This document shows, one piece after another, positions 17,957 through 26,706 of a stretch of DNA of 64,000 bases. Source of the DNA: an uncultured Poribacteria bacterium. Lineage in GTDB: Bacteria > Poribacteria > WGA-4E > PCPOR2b. The translations under genes and the position numbers were made by a program. The stretch covers positions 5,069,266 through 5,133,265 of the forward strand of contig OY282444.1 of the NCBI GenBank assembly GCA_958296125.1. Reading direction: 5' to 3'. Under the pieces are notes generated by a model that was given only the letters and a program-made list of their open reading frames with translations, was not told where the DNA came from and did no database searches. The first letter of the stretch is position 1. Every line of letters begins with the position of its first letter.

Positions 17957-18763
17957 ATGAAATACATCATGTTCACGAAACATTTGGAAGGCTTAGATGT
18001 TGGAGGTATCATCAGTGCCCTGAAATCGGTCGGCGTGGAAGGCGCAGACCTGTGCGTCCGTCCCGGTTATCCGGTCAATCCCGAAAACGCCGAAAAACAG
18101 CTGCCAGCGGCTGCCAAACAACTCGCCGATGAAGGGTTATCAATCCCGCTTGTGACGGCACCCACCAGTTTTCTGGATCCGGAAGCCCCCGATGTCCAAC
18201 GGGTATACGCGGCATGTGGAGATGCAGGTGTCGCCAATCTCAAGGTCGGCTATTGGCACTGGTCGAAGGAAGATGGCGGCTATTGGGCACAGGTCGATCG
18301 CATCCGCGCAGCTCTCGACGGCTTTCAAGCCCTGTCCGCAAAACACGATGTTCGCACCTGCCTTCACAACCATTCGGGGACTTCGATGGGGCTAAACTCA
18401 TCTGCCGTAATGAATCTCGTCAAAGGATTCGATCCGCAGCATGTGGGTGTATTTGCGGATCCGGGGCACCTCTCGATTGTCGGAGAGCCAATCGATATGG
18501 CACTCGACATCGTGAAGGACTACCTCGCGGTGATCGCGTTTAAGGATATGATGCAGACTCCGGGCAGCAGCACGCGGGTAGTCCGAATGGGACACGGTTT
18601 CGTCGATTGGGAAACAGCGGTCAGAACCTTAACGGAGATAAATTTCGAGGGCCCCGTCTGCTTCCACAGCGAATATAGCGGGGAGCCGGTGGATACCGTC
18701 ATTGATCTCGCCCGTATTGATGTCCGATTTATCAAGAGCCTGCTTGCGAAAAGTGGGGAATAA
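17957..18763 (+). CDS. sugar phosphate isomerase/epimerase-like TIM barrel protein
   Basis: Xylose-isomerase-like TIM-barrel protein (AP endonuclease 2 superfamily), 268 residues. It begins directly on the first barrel strand (MKYIMFTKHLEGLDV), and has LHNHSGTSMG and VGVFADPGHLSIVGEP, which carry metal ligands in relatives, and VCFHSEYSGEP near the end. No signal peptide. It lies 13 bp upstream of a second TIM-barrel gene of the same superfamily, and the pair probably act on related sugars or inositol derivatives. The exact reaction is not predictable. Confidence 0.8.
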   Translation: MKYIMFTKHLEGLDVGGIISALKSVGVEGADLCVRPGYPVNPENAEKQLPAAAKQLADEGLSIPLVTAPTSFLDPEAPDVQRVYAACGDAGVANLKVGYWHWSKEDGGYWAQVDRIRAALDGFQALSAKHDVRTCLHNHSGTSMGLNSSAVMNLVKGFDPQHVGVFADPGHLSIVGEPIDMALDIVKDYLAVIAFKDMMQTPGSSTRVVRMGHGFVDWETAVRTLTEINFEGPVCFHSEYSGEPVDTVIDLARIDVRFIKSLLAKSGE

Positions 18764-18776
18764 AAGGGGGGAACGA

Positions 18777-19589
18777 ATGAGCCAATTTACACTCGCATTA
18801 AACACCAGCACAATTCGTCCGGCGGGTTTAATGGACAAGATTCGGATTGCCGGTGAAACAGGTTACCAAGCCATCGAACTCTGGAACGACGACCTCACCG
18901 CTTATGAAAGGCAACACGGTTCATTAGCCGATGTGAAACATGCTCTTGATGACTATGGGCTTTCCGTGGCGACCGTTATTGCCCTGCACGATTGGTTGGA
19001 TACCACCGGCGAAGCACATCAGCGGGCACTCGAAGAAGCGAAGCGGCGGATGGCGCAAGCCGCCGCCGTCGGCTCCACCTACAGCGTCGCAAGCCCACCG
19101 CGTGGGGTCGCAGACTTGCAATTGGGCGGTCAAAATTATCGTGAACTCCTCGAATTGGGGCGTGAAGTTGGTATCAAACCTGCGATGGAGTTTTTGGGCT
19201 TCGTGGACGGGATTAATCAGGTCAAGCACGCTTGGGAAGTCATGGAGGTTGCCGCCCATCCCGACAGCACCATCGTCCTAGACCCCTTCCACATCTTTCG
19301 GGGAGGCGGTGAAATCGATGATATGCGCGGAATCCCCGCGGACAAGATTGCGGTGTTCCATTTTAACGATGCACCGGCCTCACCACCACGTAAGGAGCAG
19401 ACCGATGCCGATCGCGTCTACCCTAGCGATGGCATCCTCGATCTAAAAGGGATGATCGCTATCCTAAAGGAAGTGGGCTATCAGGGCGTAATCTCTTTAG
19501 AGTTGTTTAACCCCAGCTATTGGGGAGAAGATCCGAGGGAAGTTGCAGGCATCGGGTTGGAGAAGATGAAGGCAGCAATCGGTGCCTAG
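18777..19589 (+). CDS. sugar phosphate isomerase/epimerase-like TIM barrel protein (IolE/IolI-like)
   Basis: Second xylose-isomerase-like TIM barrel, 270 residues from the ATG at 18777, which follows an AAGGGGGGAACGA ribosome-binding site; the open frame extends upstream into the previous gene but has no better start. Metal-ligand segments typical of inosose dehydratase or isomerase relatives are visible: AMEFLGFVDG, IVLDPFHIFRGGG, IAVFHFNDAPAS, and ISLELFNPSYWG. Only 13 bp separate it from the preceding gene, so the two are likely one operon. Confidence 0.82.
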   Translation: MSQFTLALNTSTIRPAGLMDKIRIAGETGYQAIELWNDDLTAYERQHGSLADVKHALDDYGLSVATVIALHDWLDTTGEAHQRALEEAKRRMAQAAAVGSTYSVASPPRGVADLQLGGQNYRELLELGREVGIKPAMEFLGFVDGINQVKHAWEVMEVAAHPDSTIVLDPFHIFRGGGEIDDMRGIPADKIAVFHFNDAPASPPRKEQTDADRVYPSDGILDLKGMIAILKEVGYQGVISLELFNPSYWGEDPREVAGIGLEKMKAAIGA

Positions 19590-19712
19590 TCGTGGAATCG
19601 GATTACCGCTCGATTATCGTTGCCATCGCCAGATTGTTGCCCAAGCATATACATCAATAATGTGTTCGCGCATGTTAGCTATCTCGGAAGATTACGATAA
19701 GGAACCGCTAAG

Positions 19713-21869
19713 ATGAATTCAACCCAAAAGATATACCGCCTTGGCATTGACATCGGCGGCACCTTCACCGACATTGTGTTGATAGGGGATGATGGCTCGG
19801 TGCTCACCCAAAAAGTGGCCTCCACGCCAGATAATTACGCAGAGGGCATAGTTGCAGGCTTGGCACCGCTGCTGCCCCGTCAGATTACCGAAATAGTACA
19901 TGGCACAACAGTAGCGACCAACACAATTTTGGAGCGTAAAGGTGCTTTAACCGCGCTTATCACAACGAAGGGCTTCCGAGACGTGCTCGAAATTGGACGT
20001 TTACGCTATCCGCGTTTGTATGACCTGACTTGGGAAAAGCCTCTTCCATTGGCATCGAGACGTTTACGGCGCGAGGTTGAGGAGCGCATCGACGCGAACG
20101 GTGAAATCGCGCAGCCGTTGGATGTCGAAAGGGCGCGGGAGGTGATTCGCTGGATACTGGCGCAAAATATTGAATCTCTCGCGGTCTGTCTCATCAATGC
20201 CTACATCAATCCTGCCCACGAGCGGCAGTTGGGTGAGCTCATCCACGAACTAGCACCGGACCTACCTGTTTCCCTGTCTTGCGATGTCCTACCCGAAATC
20301 AAAGAGTATGAGCGAACGAGCACGACTGTTATCAACGCTTACCTCCAACCCGTCGTCAGTCGCTATCTGCACTCGCTGTCCGATCGACTGAACCAAGCAT
20401 CAATCCCGGGCTCGGTGGAAGCCTCGCCTTCTCACCACGATTCACCAATCACCGGTGATCCCCTTTCGCTCTATGTCATGCAATCCAATGGCGGGGTCAT
20501 GTCCGCTGCATCCGCTGCCGAGATACCCATTCATATCATCGAATCGGGCCCAGCGGCGGGGGTCATCGCTTCACTCACGCTTGCAGAGCGGGTTGGTCTA
20601 TCCAACGTTTTGACGCTCGATATGGGCGGCACTACGGCAAAGGCATCATTAATCGAAGATAGGCAGATCATGCACTCGCCGGAGTACCAAGTCGGTGGGG
20701 GGGTCTCGGTTGGCACCCGTTTGAGCAAAGGGGGCGGCTATCCGTTGCGTGTGCCCGCAATTGACATCGCTGAGGTCGGTGCTGGCGGTGGAAGTATCGT
20801 GTATCTGGACAAGGGCGGAGCCCTACGGGTGGGACCACAAAGTGCTGGCGCGGTGCCGGGGCCTGCCTGTTATGGATTAGGTGGAGCGGAACCAACGCTC
20901 ACCGATGCCAATGTGGTGCTCGGTTATCTCAATCCAGGGCACCTCGCAGGCGGTGCGCTGCCCCTGAACGCAGAGAAGGCACACCAAACCCTGCACGACA
21001 AAATTGCGGTCCCACTCAACTTGAGTAGCCCCGACACCGCTTATGGGGTCTATCGTATCGCCGCGGCGAACATGGCGCGGGCGGCACGAGCGGTATCATT
21101 AGAGCGCGGGCGCGACCCACGCGAGTTTGTGCTGTGTGCTTTCGGCGGCAACGGTCCCCTACACGCGACCGAGCTGGCAGAATCGCTCGGCATGAAGCGG
21201 ATCCTCATCCCGCCCTCTCCCGGCCTCTTCAGCGCGTTTGGGCTACTCTACGCGGACATTGCCTATCACTTGGTCCAAACCTACAAGCATCTACTCACTG
21301 AACTTGACGCGGGTGAATTCAAGGCAACATTGGGACGACTGGAAGCCTCGGCGCGGGCAGAATTGATGGCAGAAGGAGAAACCGCCGCACAGGTCTCGGC
21401 CTCTCGGAACGGAGTGATCTTGCAGCGTGCCGTAGACCTACGCTATGCGGGCCAATCGTCTGAACTGACGCTGCCCATCGTTGATGCCGATATCGGGCAG
21501 CCGCAGTTTTTCCACATATTGGGCGAGCGGTTTGCCGCCGACCACGAACGGACCTACGGACACCGCGCACCCGATGACCCTATAGAGGTTGTCAACCTGC
21601 GCTTGACCGCCATCATTCCAACCCCCAAATCCCAGTTCTCATATCTCCAACCCCGCAGTGCTCAATCCTTAACCCCCAACCGTCGTTGTTACTTTGGTGC
21701 GGAAACCGGCTGGCTTGAGGTGCCGGTGTTATCTCGTGATGTGCTGGGGAGCGAGTCTCAAAGCGGACCATTCATCATCGAAGAGTATGACACAACGATT
21801 CTGGTCCCACCATGTTGGACAGCAGGGCGGGATGAATGGGGGAATATCGTCATTGAGATAGCGGACTGA
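19713..21869 (+). CDS. hydantoinase/5-oxoprolinase subunit A
   Basis: HyuA-type ATP-dependent hydantoinase or oxoprolinase subunit, 718 residues. The actin-like ATPase fold shows GIDIGGTFTDIVLI at residues 10-23 and LDMGGTTAKASLI in the middle, with EIVHGTTVATNTILERKG between them. ATP-dependent ring opening of 5-oxoproline, N-methylhydantoin or acetone carboxylation by relatives normally needs a B subunit (HyuB), encoded next door; none is present here. Residues about 230-247 and 630-650 are low-complexity inserts rich in Ser, Pro and Thr, possibly decayed repeats. A 122-bp gap separates it from the isomerase gene. Confidence 0.88.
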   Translation: MNSTQKIYRLGIDIGGTFTDIVLIGDDGSVLTQKVASTPDNYAEGIVAGLAPLLPRQITEIVHGTTVATNTILERKGALTALITTKGFRDVLEIGRLRYPRLYDLTWEKPLPLASRRLRREVEERIDANGEIAQPLDVERAREVIRWILAQNIESLAVCLINAYINPAHERQLGELIHELAPDLPVSLSCDVLPEIKEYERTSTTVINAYLQPVVSRYLHSLSDRLNQASIPGSVEASPSHHDSPITGDPLSLYVMQSNGGVMSAASAAEIPIHIIESGPAAGVIASLTLAERVGLSNVLTLDMGGTTAKASLIEDRQIMHSPEYQVGGGVSVGTRLSKGGGYPLRVPAIDIAEVGAGGGSIVYLDKGGALRVGPQSAGAVPGPACYGLGGAEPTLTDANVVLGYLNPGHLAGGALPLNAEKAHQTLHDKIAVPLNLSSPDTAYGVYRIAAANMARAARAVSLERGRDPREFVLCAFGGNGPLHATELAESLGMKRILIPPSPGLFSAFGLLYADIAYHLVQTYKHLLTELDAGEFKATLGRLEASARAELMAEGETAAQVSASRNGVILQRAVDLRYAGQSSELTLPIVDADIGQPQFFHILGERFAADHERTYGHRAPDDPIEVVNLRLTAIIPTPKSQFSYLQPRSAQSLTPNRRCYFGAETGWLEVPVLSRDVLGSESQSGPFIIEEYDTTILVPPCWTAGRDEWGNIVIEIAD

Positions 21870-21937
21870 AAACGGGTGCCTCGCTCCCTCGTTTTCTGCT
21901 CTTCACCCCCGCTCACAGGAGAGGCTAAAGACACAAA

Positions 21938-22840
21938 ATGAATCACCTGAGCGTCGAACAGCTAACCACAAAAAATCGAAACGCAGCACTATCCTTGATA
22001 AATGATGCCTACGCGAATGTGCACGGATTTCAGCCGCTCACCACGGCTGATTTGAGCGTCCTTGAACAATCCGGTTGCTTCGCACTTGGTTCTGTGGACG
22101 GCAAGCTGGTCAGTTTCGCATACAGTTCCATGGTAGAGGAGGGAGTGGGCCATGTCCGTTGGGCAGGTGTACCCGATGCTCTCCGGGGCGAATGCCGGAG
22201 CCTGCCCCCGATGCAGGCATGTATTAACGCCCTCAAAGGTAAAGGTGCAAAGCGGATTGGCGTGGCGAATTGGCTGGATGCCCCTTATCGTCAGATGTTG
22301 AGCCACTTTGAACTAGACGGAATTGAAGTTGAACATGACCAGCTTATCTTGCGGCTTGACATGCGCGACTACACGCCACAGTCCCCCCCGATCAAAGGGG
22401 GGTATAACCTGCGAACATTTCGAGAGGGCGATGAGCAAACCTGGGCGGAGGTCAAGAATGCGGTGTTTGGCAGTTCATCGAAATCGGAGGAGTTCTGGAC
22501 CCAAACCTTCTTGGGTGTCAACAAGAGATTAGACTTTGCCCCACAGGGATTCTTCTTTGCCGAAAAGGAAGGGGAACCTGTCGGCATCTGTGCGGGCATC
22601 GTCCTGCATGATCGAAAAAAGATTGGCGGAACTTACCCCGGCGGCATTGGTTGGACAGGGGTCCATAAAGACCACAGAGGTGTCGGACTCGGCAGAGCTC
22701 TGATGGTTAGTTCCCTAAATTACCTGCATGACCGGGGCATCGCCGTGACGGAGGTCGGCACCCAGTTTTATCGAACCGCAGCGGTGAATCTATACGAAAG
22801 TCTTGGTTTTCGCATTTACACCGCTTGGTTTACTATTTGA
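21938..22840 (+). CDS. double GNAT-domain acetyltransferase
   Basis: A 300-residue protein with two GNAT folds. The C-terminal domain is the better conserved one: GGIGWTGVHKDHRGVGLGRALM holds the acetyl-CoA pyrophosphate loop (RGVGLG) and TAAVNLYESLGFRIYTAW the last strands. The N-terminal domain (about residues 1-140) is more diverged. The linker between them carries a CCCCCC...GGGGGG palindrome that is translated as SPPIKGG. The ATG follows AGGAGAGG. The acceptor substrate is unknown. Confidence 0.8.
   Translation: MNHLSVEQLTTKNRNAALSLINDAYANVHGFQPLTTADLSVLEQSGCFALGSVDGKLVSFAYSSMVEEGVGHVRWAGVPDALRGECRSLPPMQACINALKGKGAKRIGVANWLDAPYRQMLSHFELDGIEVEHDQLILRLDMRDYTPQSPPIKGGYNLRTFREGDEQTWAEVKNAVFGSSSKSEEFWTQTFLGVNKRLDFAPQGFFFAEKEGEPVGICAGIVLHDRKKIGGTYPGGIGWTGVHKDHRGVGLGRALMVSSLNYLHDRGIAVTEVGTQFYRTAAVNLYESLGFRIYTAWFTI
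22383..22402. repeat. G/C-run palindrome inside coding sequence
   Basis: A run of seven C, then GATCAAA-like loop and six G, forms a strong hairpin inside the gene at 21938. It is the typical form of short intergenic repeats, here kept in frame in the linker between two GNAT domains, where insertions are best tolerated. Confidence 0.55.
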
Positions 22841-22845
22841 TTCGC

Positions 22846-23610
22846 TCAAACACATCCGGGGGATTCCTTGCCGCGTAAGAGCGGAAAGTCCGGCTTTTTA
22901 TCTGGGTCGCCCACCCATTTGGAATCCGCTCGCATGTAACTGGTCGCAAGCCCCCGACGGCGATGTGGTGTCCGATTTTCGCCACTACCGTGAACGGTCA
23001 AACTGTGGTGGAAACTACATCCACCCGCTTTCAGCACCACCGGCACCGCTGCTGATTCGTCTATACCTTGGGCGTGCAAGAAATCTCGCCTTTCATGGGG
23101 CCAAAGTCCCTTCTTGTAACTGCCGGGCAGCAACCGCACGCAACCGTTCTCTTCTGTAGCATCGTCCAAGGCTGTCCAGCAACTCACAAGCGTGGGCGGA
23201 TCCACGGAAGCCCAATAAGCCGAATCCTGATGCCAAGAAACAATCGAACCGTGGAAAGCAGGTTTCATCAAGGTCTGGGTGTGGAATAGTTTGATATCTT
23301 CCGTCCCAAGCAGCTCCGCAACGATGTCCAAGATATTCCGGTTGCTGGCATGGTCAAAAATCACTTCGTCGTAACGATGGGGATCTAAGAGTTGCCAGAC
23401 CTTGTCGCGACGGGGCACGTTCTCAAGTTCGCCTCTCTGGGCGGCAGCTTCTAGCCGCACCCCTGCCTGCTCCGCATTGGGATGCGAGCCATCTGCTAGG
23501 GCATCTACCCGCTCACGCAAGGCTTTTAATGCTTCCTCCGACAGGAAGGGCCCGTAAATCACAAATCCATCGCGTTCGTAATCTGCTTTTTGTTTATCCG
23601 TTAAGGTCAT
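22846..23610 (-). CDS. phytanoyl-CoA dioxygenase (PhyH) family protein
   Basis: Fe(II)/2-oxoglutarate-dependent dioxygenase of the PhyH family, 254 residues from the ATG at 23610, which has GGAGG upstream; the frame extends further but overlaps the next gene. The iron facial triad is visible: H127-x-D129 in SWHQDSAYW and a distal His in LTVHGSGEN, with an Arg for 2-oxoglutarate in HRRRGLATSY. The N-terminus YERDGFVIYGPFLSEE is typical for the family. Members hydroxylate many substrates, so the role is open. It is 46 bp downstream of a minus-strand membrane-protein gene. Confidence 0.88.
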   Translation of the reverse strand: MTLTDKQKADYERDGFVIYGPFLSEEALKALRERVDALADGSHPNAEQAGVRLEAAAQRGELENVPRRDKVWQLLDPHRYDEVIFDHASNRNILDIVAELLGTEDIKLFHTQTLMKPAFHGSIVSWHQDSAYWASVDPPTLVSCWTALDDATEENGCVRLLPGSYKKGLWPHERRDFLHAQGIDESAAVPVVLKAGGCSFHHSLTVHGSGENRTPHRRRGLATSYMRADSKWVGDPDKKPDFPLLRGKESPGCV

Positions 23611-23656
23611 CTGAGCCTCCTTGTATCGTTGATTCAGTAATTCCTGAGTGGTTCCT

Positions 23657-25312
23657 TTATTTTCCTTCCAAGATAATCTGAATTTCGGTCTCGACAAAAT
23701 CATCGTTGAAATTGATGCCGGCGGTGATTAATCCGAGCGCTTCCAATGGGGGCAGGTTATCTATTATGCGCCGCATCAGTTTTGCGTCGCCCCCCTGTGG
23801 AAGCATCAAACCGGCAATCGGAAGCAGACGTTTCAATTCCGGAATGAAAAGGCTTGGCTGAATCCGAATATGGCTATCGCTTGGGTGCTTTAAGTGCTCA
23901 GGCATTTTCGTATCAGCCAACGTAACCTCCTGCCCGGTGAAGGCATTAATAGCAGACTTCACCCCCCCAAGCGTTGTGCCGATGATCCAGTAATTATCGA
24001 GGAGCACATATCCTCCTTTTAGGGCGAAGATAAATCCGAGTTGGAGTTGTATCGGCTGTAACTCTATGCCTTGGTGCGCTAGCGGAGACGGGAATCGGAG
24101 CGGTTTACCGTTGAAAGCGATCTCAGTCCGCTTGAGTTTTGTTAAAACAGCTTCTAAGTTCGCTCGGTCTTGAATCGGGCAAATCAGGAGCATCGAAGGC
24201 ACCAACGCGGGGGCACCCGTCGGGGGAGGGAGCAGTGCCAGCACAATTCTGGCTTCAAGGTGGCGTGATAAATCAATCCCATTTTGCTGATATTTCAAGG
24301 GCAGATTGGCTTTCATCTGCTGCCACACCCCTGCGAGATTTACGTCGTTGCACTCACTCAGAAATGCAGTTTTTGCAGGAAGCATCGAAAACAGTTTTTC
24401 GTCTACTGGTCGTGGGGCTTGTCCTAGGGAACGGAAATCCCTGTTCCCTACATGCGAATTGGTGTTTCTAATTATTCGGTGTTGCGAGTAGATTACGCCA
24501 TCCTCGTAGCGATTACTGAACGTCCACACATCGATCCCCTGTAATAATGATTTGAGAGGTTCGTCAAACTTAAAGACTTCAGCCAGTTTGGCAAGATTGA
24601 TATAAACCGCGTTACGAGCGGTGTCATACTGTTGGTGCAGATAGTCGCCTGTCGCCGCTAGCGCGGTAAACCCCTGCTTCTGTTCGGTGTAGATGTCGGC
24701 CGTATCCTGAATCAAAGATTTATCTGTTGCCAGCAGACCGATCTTGCCAATAAAGGCATAGCTGAAGTTTTGCGGATAACCTGTGATAGTGTTGATATCC
24801 AGCTTTCCATAATTCTCCGTCAACCGTTTGTATTTGGGGTTGATGGGGGCTGTCGCGGTGAGTGCCGCAATTTCCAGTTTCTGCTTTGCTCCGAGGGCAC
24901 TGATGAGCAGAAATGAAAATTTGCCGTCCCGCTTATAGACACTCAAAATCGCTTCTTCACTCAAGTAACCTCGAATCCGCTTGGGGTCAAATTTCCCGCC
25001 CATTTCGGCTTCCCACCGCCGCTTCTGATACATGAGCCGCCGCCACCAGAATTCGCTTCGGATTTCTGCAAGGATAGGTATCTGTGTCGTCTGCATCCCC
25101 AATTCGCTCCGTTGAAACGTCTCAATGAAACTCCCAAGGTCCTTTACACTTACATAGCAGATGGGGGCATCGGGGAGCAGGGCAAGGAGGCTCTGATCCG
25201 GATCCCAGAGAGAGGTCCGGTGATAAATCAGCACAATCAAGAGCAAAAGGATGACAACTGCGCTGAAGATAAGAATCTGCTTCTTGGAGAGTTGAAAGCT
25301 TATGCGTGGCAA
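23657..25312 (-). CDS. membrane-anchored DUF3352-like protein
   Basis: A 551-residue protein with one N-terminal transmembrane helix (KKQILIFSAVVILLLLIVLIYH, here given as positions 10-31) and a large extracytoplasmic part. Its overall pattern (LLALLPDAPICYVSVKDLG at the front, a GGYVLLDNYWIIGTT segment, and GLITAGINFNDDFVETEIQ at the end) resembles DUF3352 proteins, whose function is unknown. The only possible start is TTG 25312, since an in-frame stop lies three codons upstream and the next Met is far inside. A palindromic repeat (24425-24450) is inserted in frame and translated. The family call is tentative. Confidence 0.6.
   Translation of the reverse strand: MPRISFQLSKKQILIFSAVVILLLLIVLIYHRTSLWDPDQSLLALLPDAPICYVSVKDLGSFIETFQRSELGMQTTQIPILAEIRSEFWWRRLMYQKRRWEAEMGGKFDPKRIRGYLSEEAILSVYKRDGKFSFLLISALGAKQKLEIAALTATAPINPKYKRLTENYGKLDINTITGYPQNFSYAFIGKIGLLATDKSLIQDTADIYTEQKQGFTALAATGDYLHQQYDTARNAVYINLAKLAEVFKFDEPLKSLLQGIDVWTFSNRYEDGVIYSQHRIIRNTNSHVGNRDFRSLGQAPRPVDEKLFSMLPAKTAFLSECNDVNLAGVWQQMKANLPLKYQQNGIDLSRHLEARIVLALLPPPTGAPALVPSMLLICPIQDRANLEAVLTKLKRTEIAFNGKPLRFPSPLAHQGIELQPIQLQLGFIFALKGGYVLLDNYWIIGTTLGGVKSAINAFTGQEVTLADTKMPEHLKHPSDSHIRIQPSLFIPELKRLLPIAGLMLPQGGDAKLMRRIIDNLPPLEALGLITAGINFNDDFVETEIQIILEGK
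24425..24450. repeat. palindromic repeat inserted in frame in a CDS
   Basis: TAGGGAAC (24425-24432) and GTTCCCTA (24443-24450) form an 8-bp stem with a 10-base loop. This is the usual form of short intergenic palindromes, but here it lies inside the minus-strand gene 23657-25312 and is read as part of a segment such as GNRDFRSLG without a stop. The surrounding residues (about NTNSHVGNRDFRSLGQAPR) look foreign to the rest of the protein. Confidence 0.6.
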
Positions 25313-25488
25313 AGGGAGTTAGCAGTGTGAAGAAAATTGGTTGATGATAATCCGGTTGAATTAATATCCAAAACCTTATAAAATAGGACGTGCAGTCTAA
25401 TATACCACTACCTGCAAGCAACGTCAAGCACGAAAGCGTGGGAATAATGATCCAGCAGTCAAACTCCACAACCGATTTCGGAGGTCTT

Positions 25489-26649
25489 ATGAAAACCTAT
25501 CGCGTCGCAATTTTAGGATGTCGTGGACGGGGCACCGCCGCGGGCCGCGCCTATCACGCCCATCCACGCATCGAAGTCGTCGCATTGTGTGATCTTGTTC
25601 AGGAACGACTGGACACTCTCGGCGACGAGTTGGGTGTTGCTGCCCGGTTTACGGATTTGGACGAGATGATTGTCCAAACCCAACCCGACATCGTAGCTAT
25701 CCCAACGGGGACAGAGTTCCACTACCCACTCTGTATGCGGGTATTGGAACATGGTGTCCATATTGAAGTTGAAAAGCCGATGTGTGTTGACCTTGAAGGC
25801 ACAAGTGCAGTGATGGCAAAGGCAAAGGAGAAAGGAGTTCGGGTGGCGGTCCATCACCAGGGGCGCGTTGGCGCGCTCATGCGAGCGATGTATAAGGCGT
25901 TCACCGAAGGCACGATTGGCGAACTCCGTTATATCAACAGCCGCGGCAAAGGCTACTACGGTGGCTTGGGATTGATGAACATCGGCACGCATCAGCTGAA
26001 CAATATGCTGAAGTTTGCGGGTCATTGTCGTAGTGTTTCCGCCGTTGCGCTGACCGACGGCCATCCCATCACGCCCGATGATGTCCTACCATCTCCGCTC
26101 GGCATGGGGACGATTGCGGGGGAATCTATCACAGCGACGCTCCACTTCGACAACGGTGTCACCGCGAATCTCCTGCAACACCGCTTCCCCGCTAGTCCGG
26201 TGATGGAAATCGTCGGTACTGAAGGCAAACTCTTCGGTTCGGCGTGTCTGCTCATCAAAGGCGGTGCGTGGCATCTGCCGCAACCTGTCTATATTCCAGA
26301 GGGAAGGTCTGATCAATGGGAGCCGCTAGAACCCGTCTACCCGGAGCACTATGACCGCTCAAGTCCAGCCAAGCTGGATGATTACTGGTTCGTTGAGGAG
26401 TATGTTTCCGCCTTGGACCAAGACCGGGACCACGAGTGCTGCGGTGCAGAGGGGCACCATATCGTGGGTATTATGATGGGGATTTTCGAGTCAGCGGCGT
26501 ATGGGAAGCGGATTGACCTGCCCCAAAAATGCCTTGAGCATCCACTGCTCCGCTGGCGGCGTGAACAAGGTTTAGCACCCCCTGAAACCATGCCTCGGGA
26601 CTATCGCGAGTGGCTGGCGGTGGAAGATCAGCGGCTCGGACGGAATTAG
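25489..26649 (+). CDS. Gfo/Idh/MocA family oxidoreductase
   Basis: NAD(P)-dependent sugar dehydrogenase-like protein, 386 residues from ATG 25489, chosen because GGAGGT lies four bases upstream; the frame is open 33 codons further back without a better start. The dinucleotide loop is AILGCRGRGTAAG at residues 6-18, and the catalytic-loop motif is VEVEKPMCVD. The C-terminal domain has NIGTHQLNNMLKF with the family His. It heads a same-strand run with an enolase-superfamily dehydratase, a sulfatase and an UxuA-like dehydratase, which suggests a sugar-acid or uronate substrate. Confidence 0.88.
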   Translation: MKTYRVAILGCRGRGTAAGRAYHAHPRIEVVALCDLVQERLDTLGDELGVAARFTDLDEMIVQTQPDIVAIPTGTEFHYPLCMRVLEHGVHIEVEKPMCVDLEGTSAVMAKAKEKGVRVAVHHQGRVGALMRAMYKAFTEGTIGELRYINSRGKGYYGGLGLMNIGTHQLNNMLKFAGHCRSVSAVALTDGHPITPDDVLPSPLGMGTIAGESITATLHFDNGVTANLLQHRFPASPVMEIVGTEGKLFGSACLLIKGGAWHLPQPVYIPEGRSDQWEPLEPVYPEHYDRSSPAKLDDYWFVEEYVSALDQDRDHECCGAEGHHIVGIMMGIFESAAYGKRIDLPQKCLEHPLLRWRREQGLAPPETMPRDYREWLAVEDQRLGRN

Positions 26650-26706
26650 GCAATTTTGTGTCTACGCGCTTAGGGGATAGGCTTTTCCAAAACGAAAGGA
26701 ACGCTG

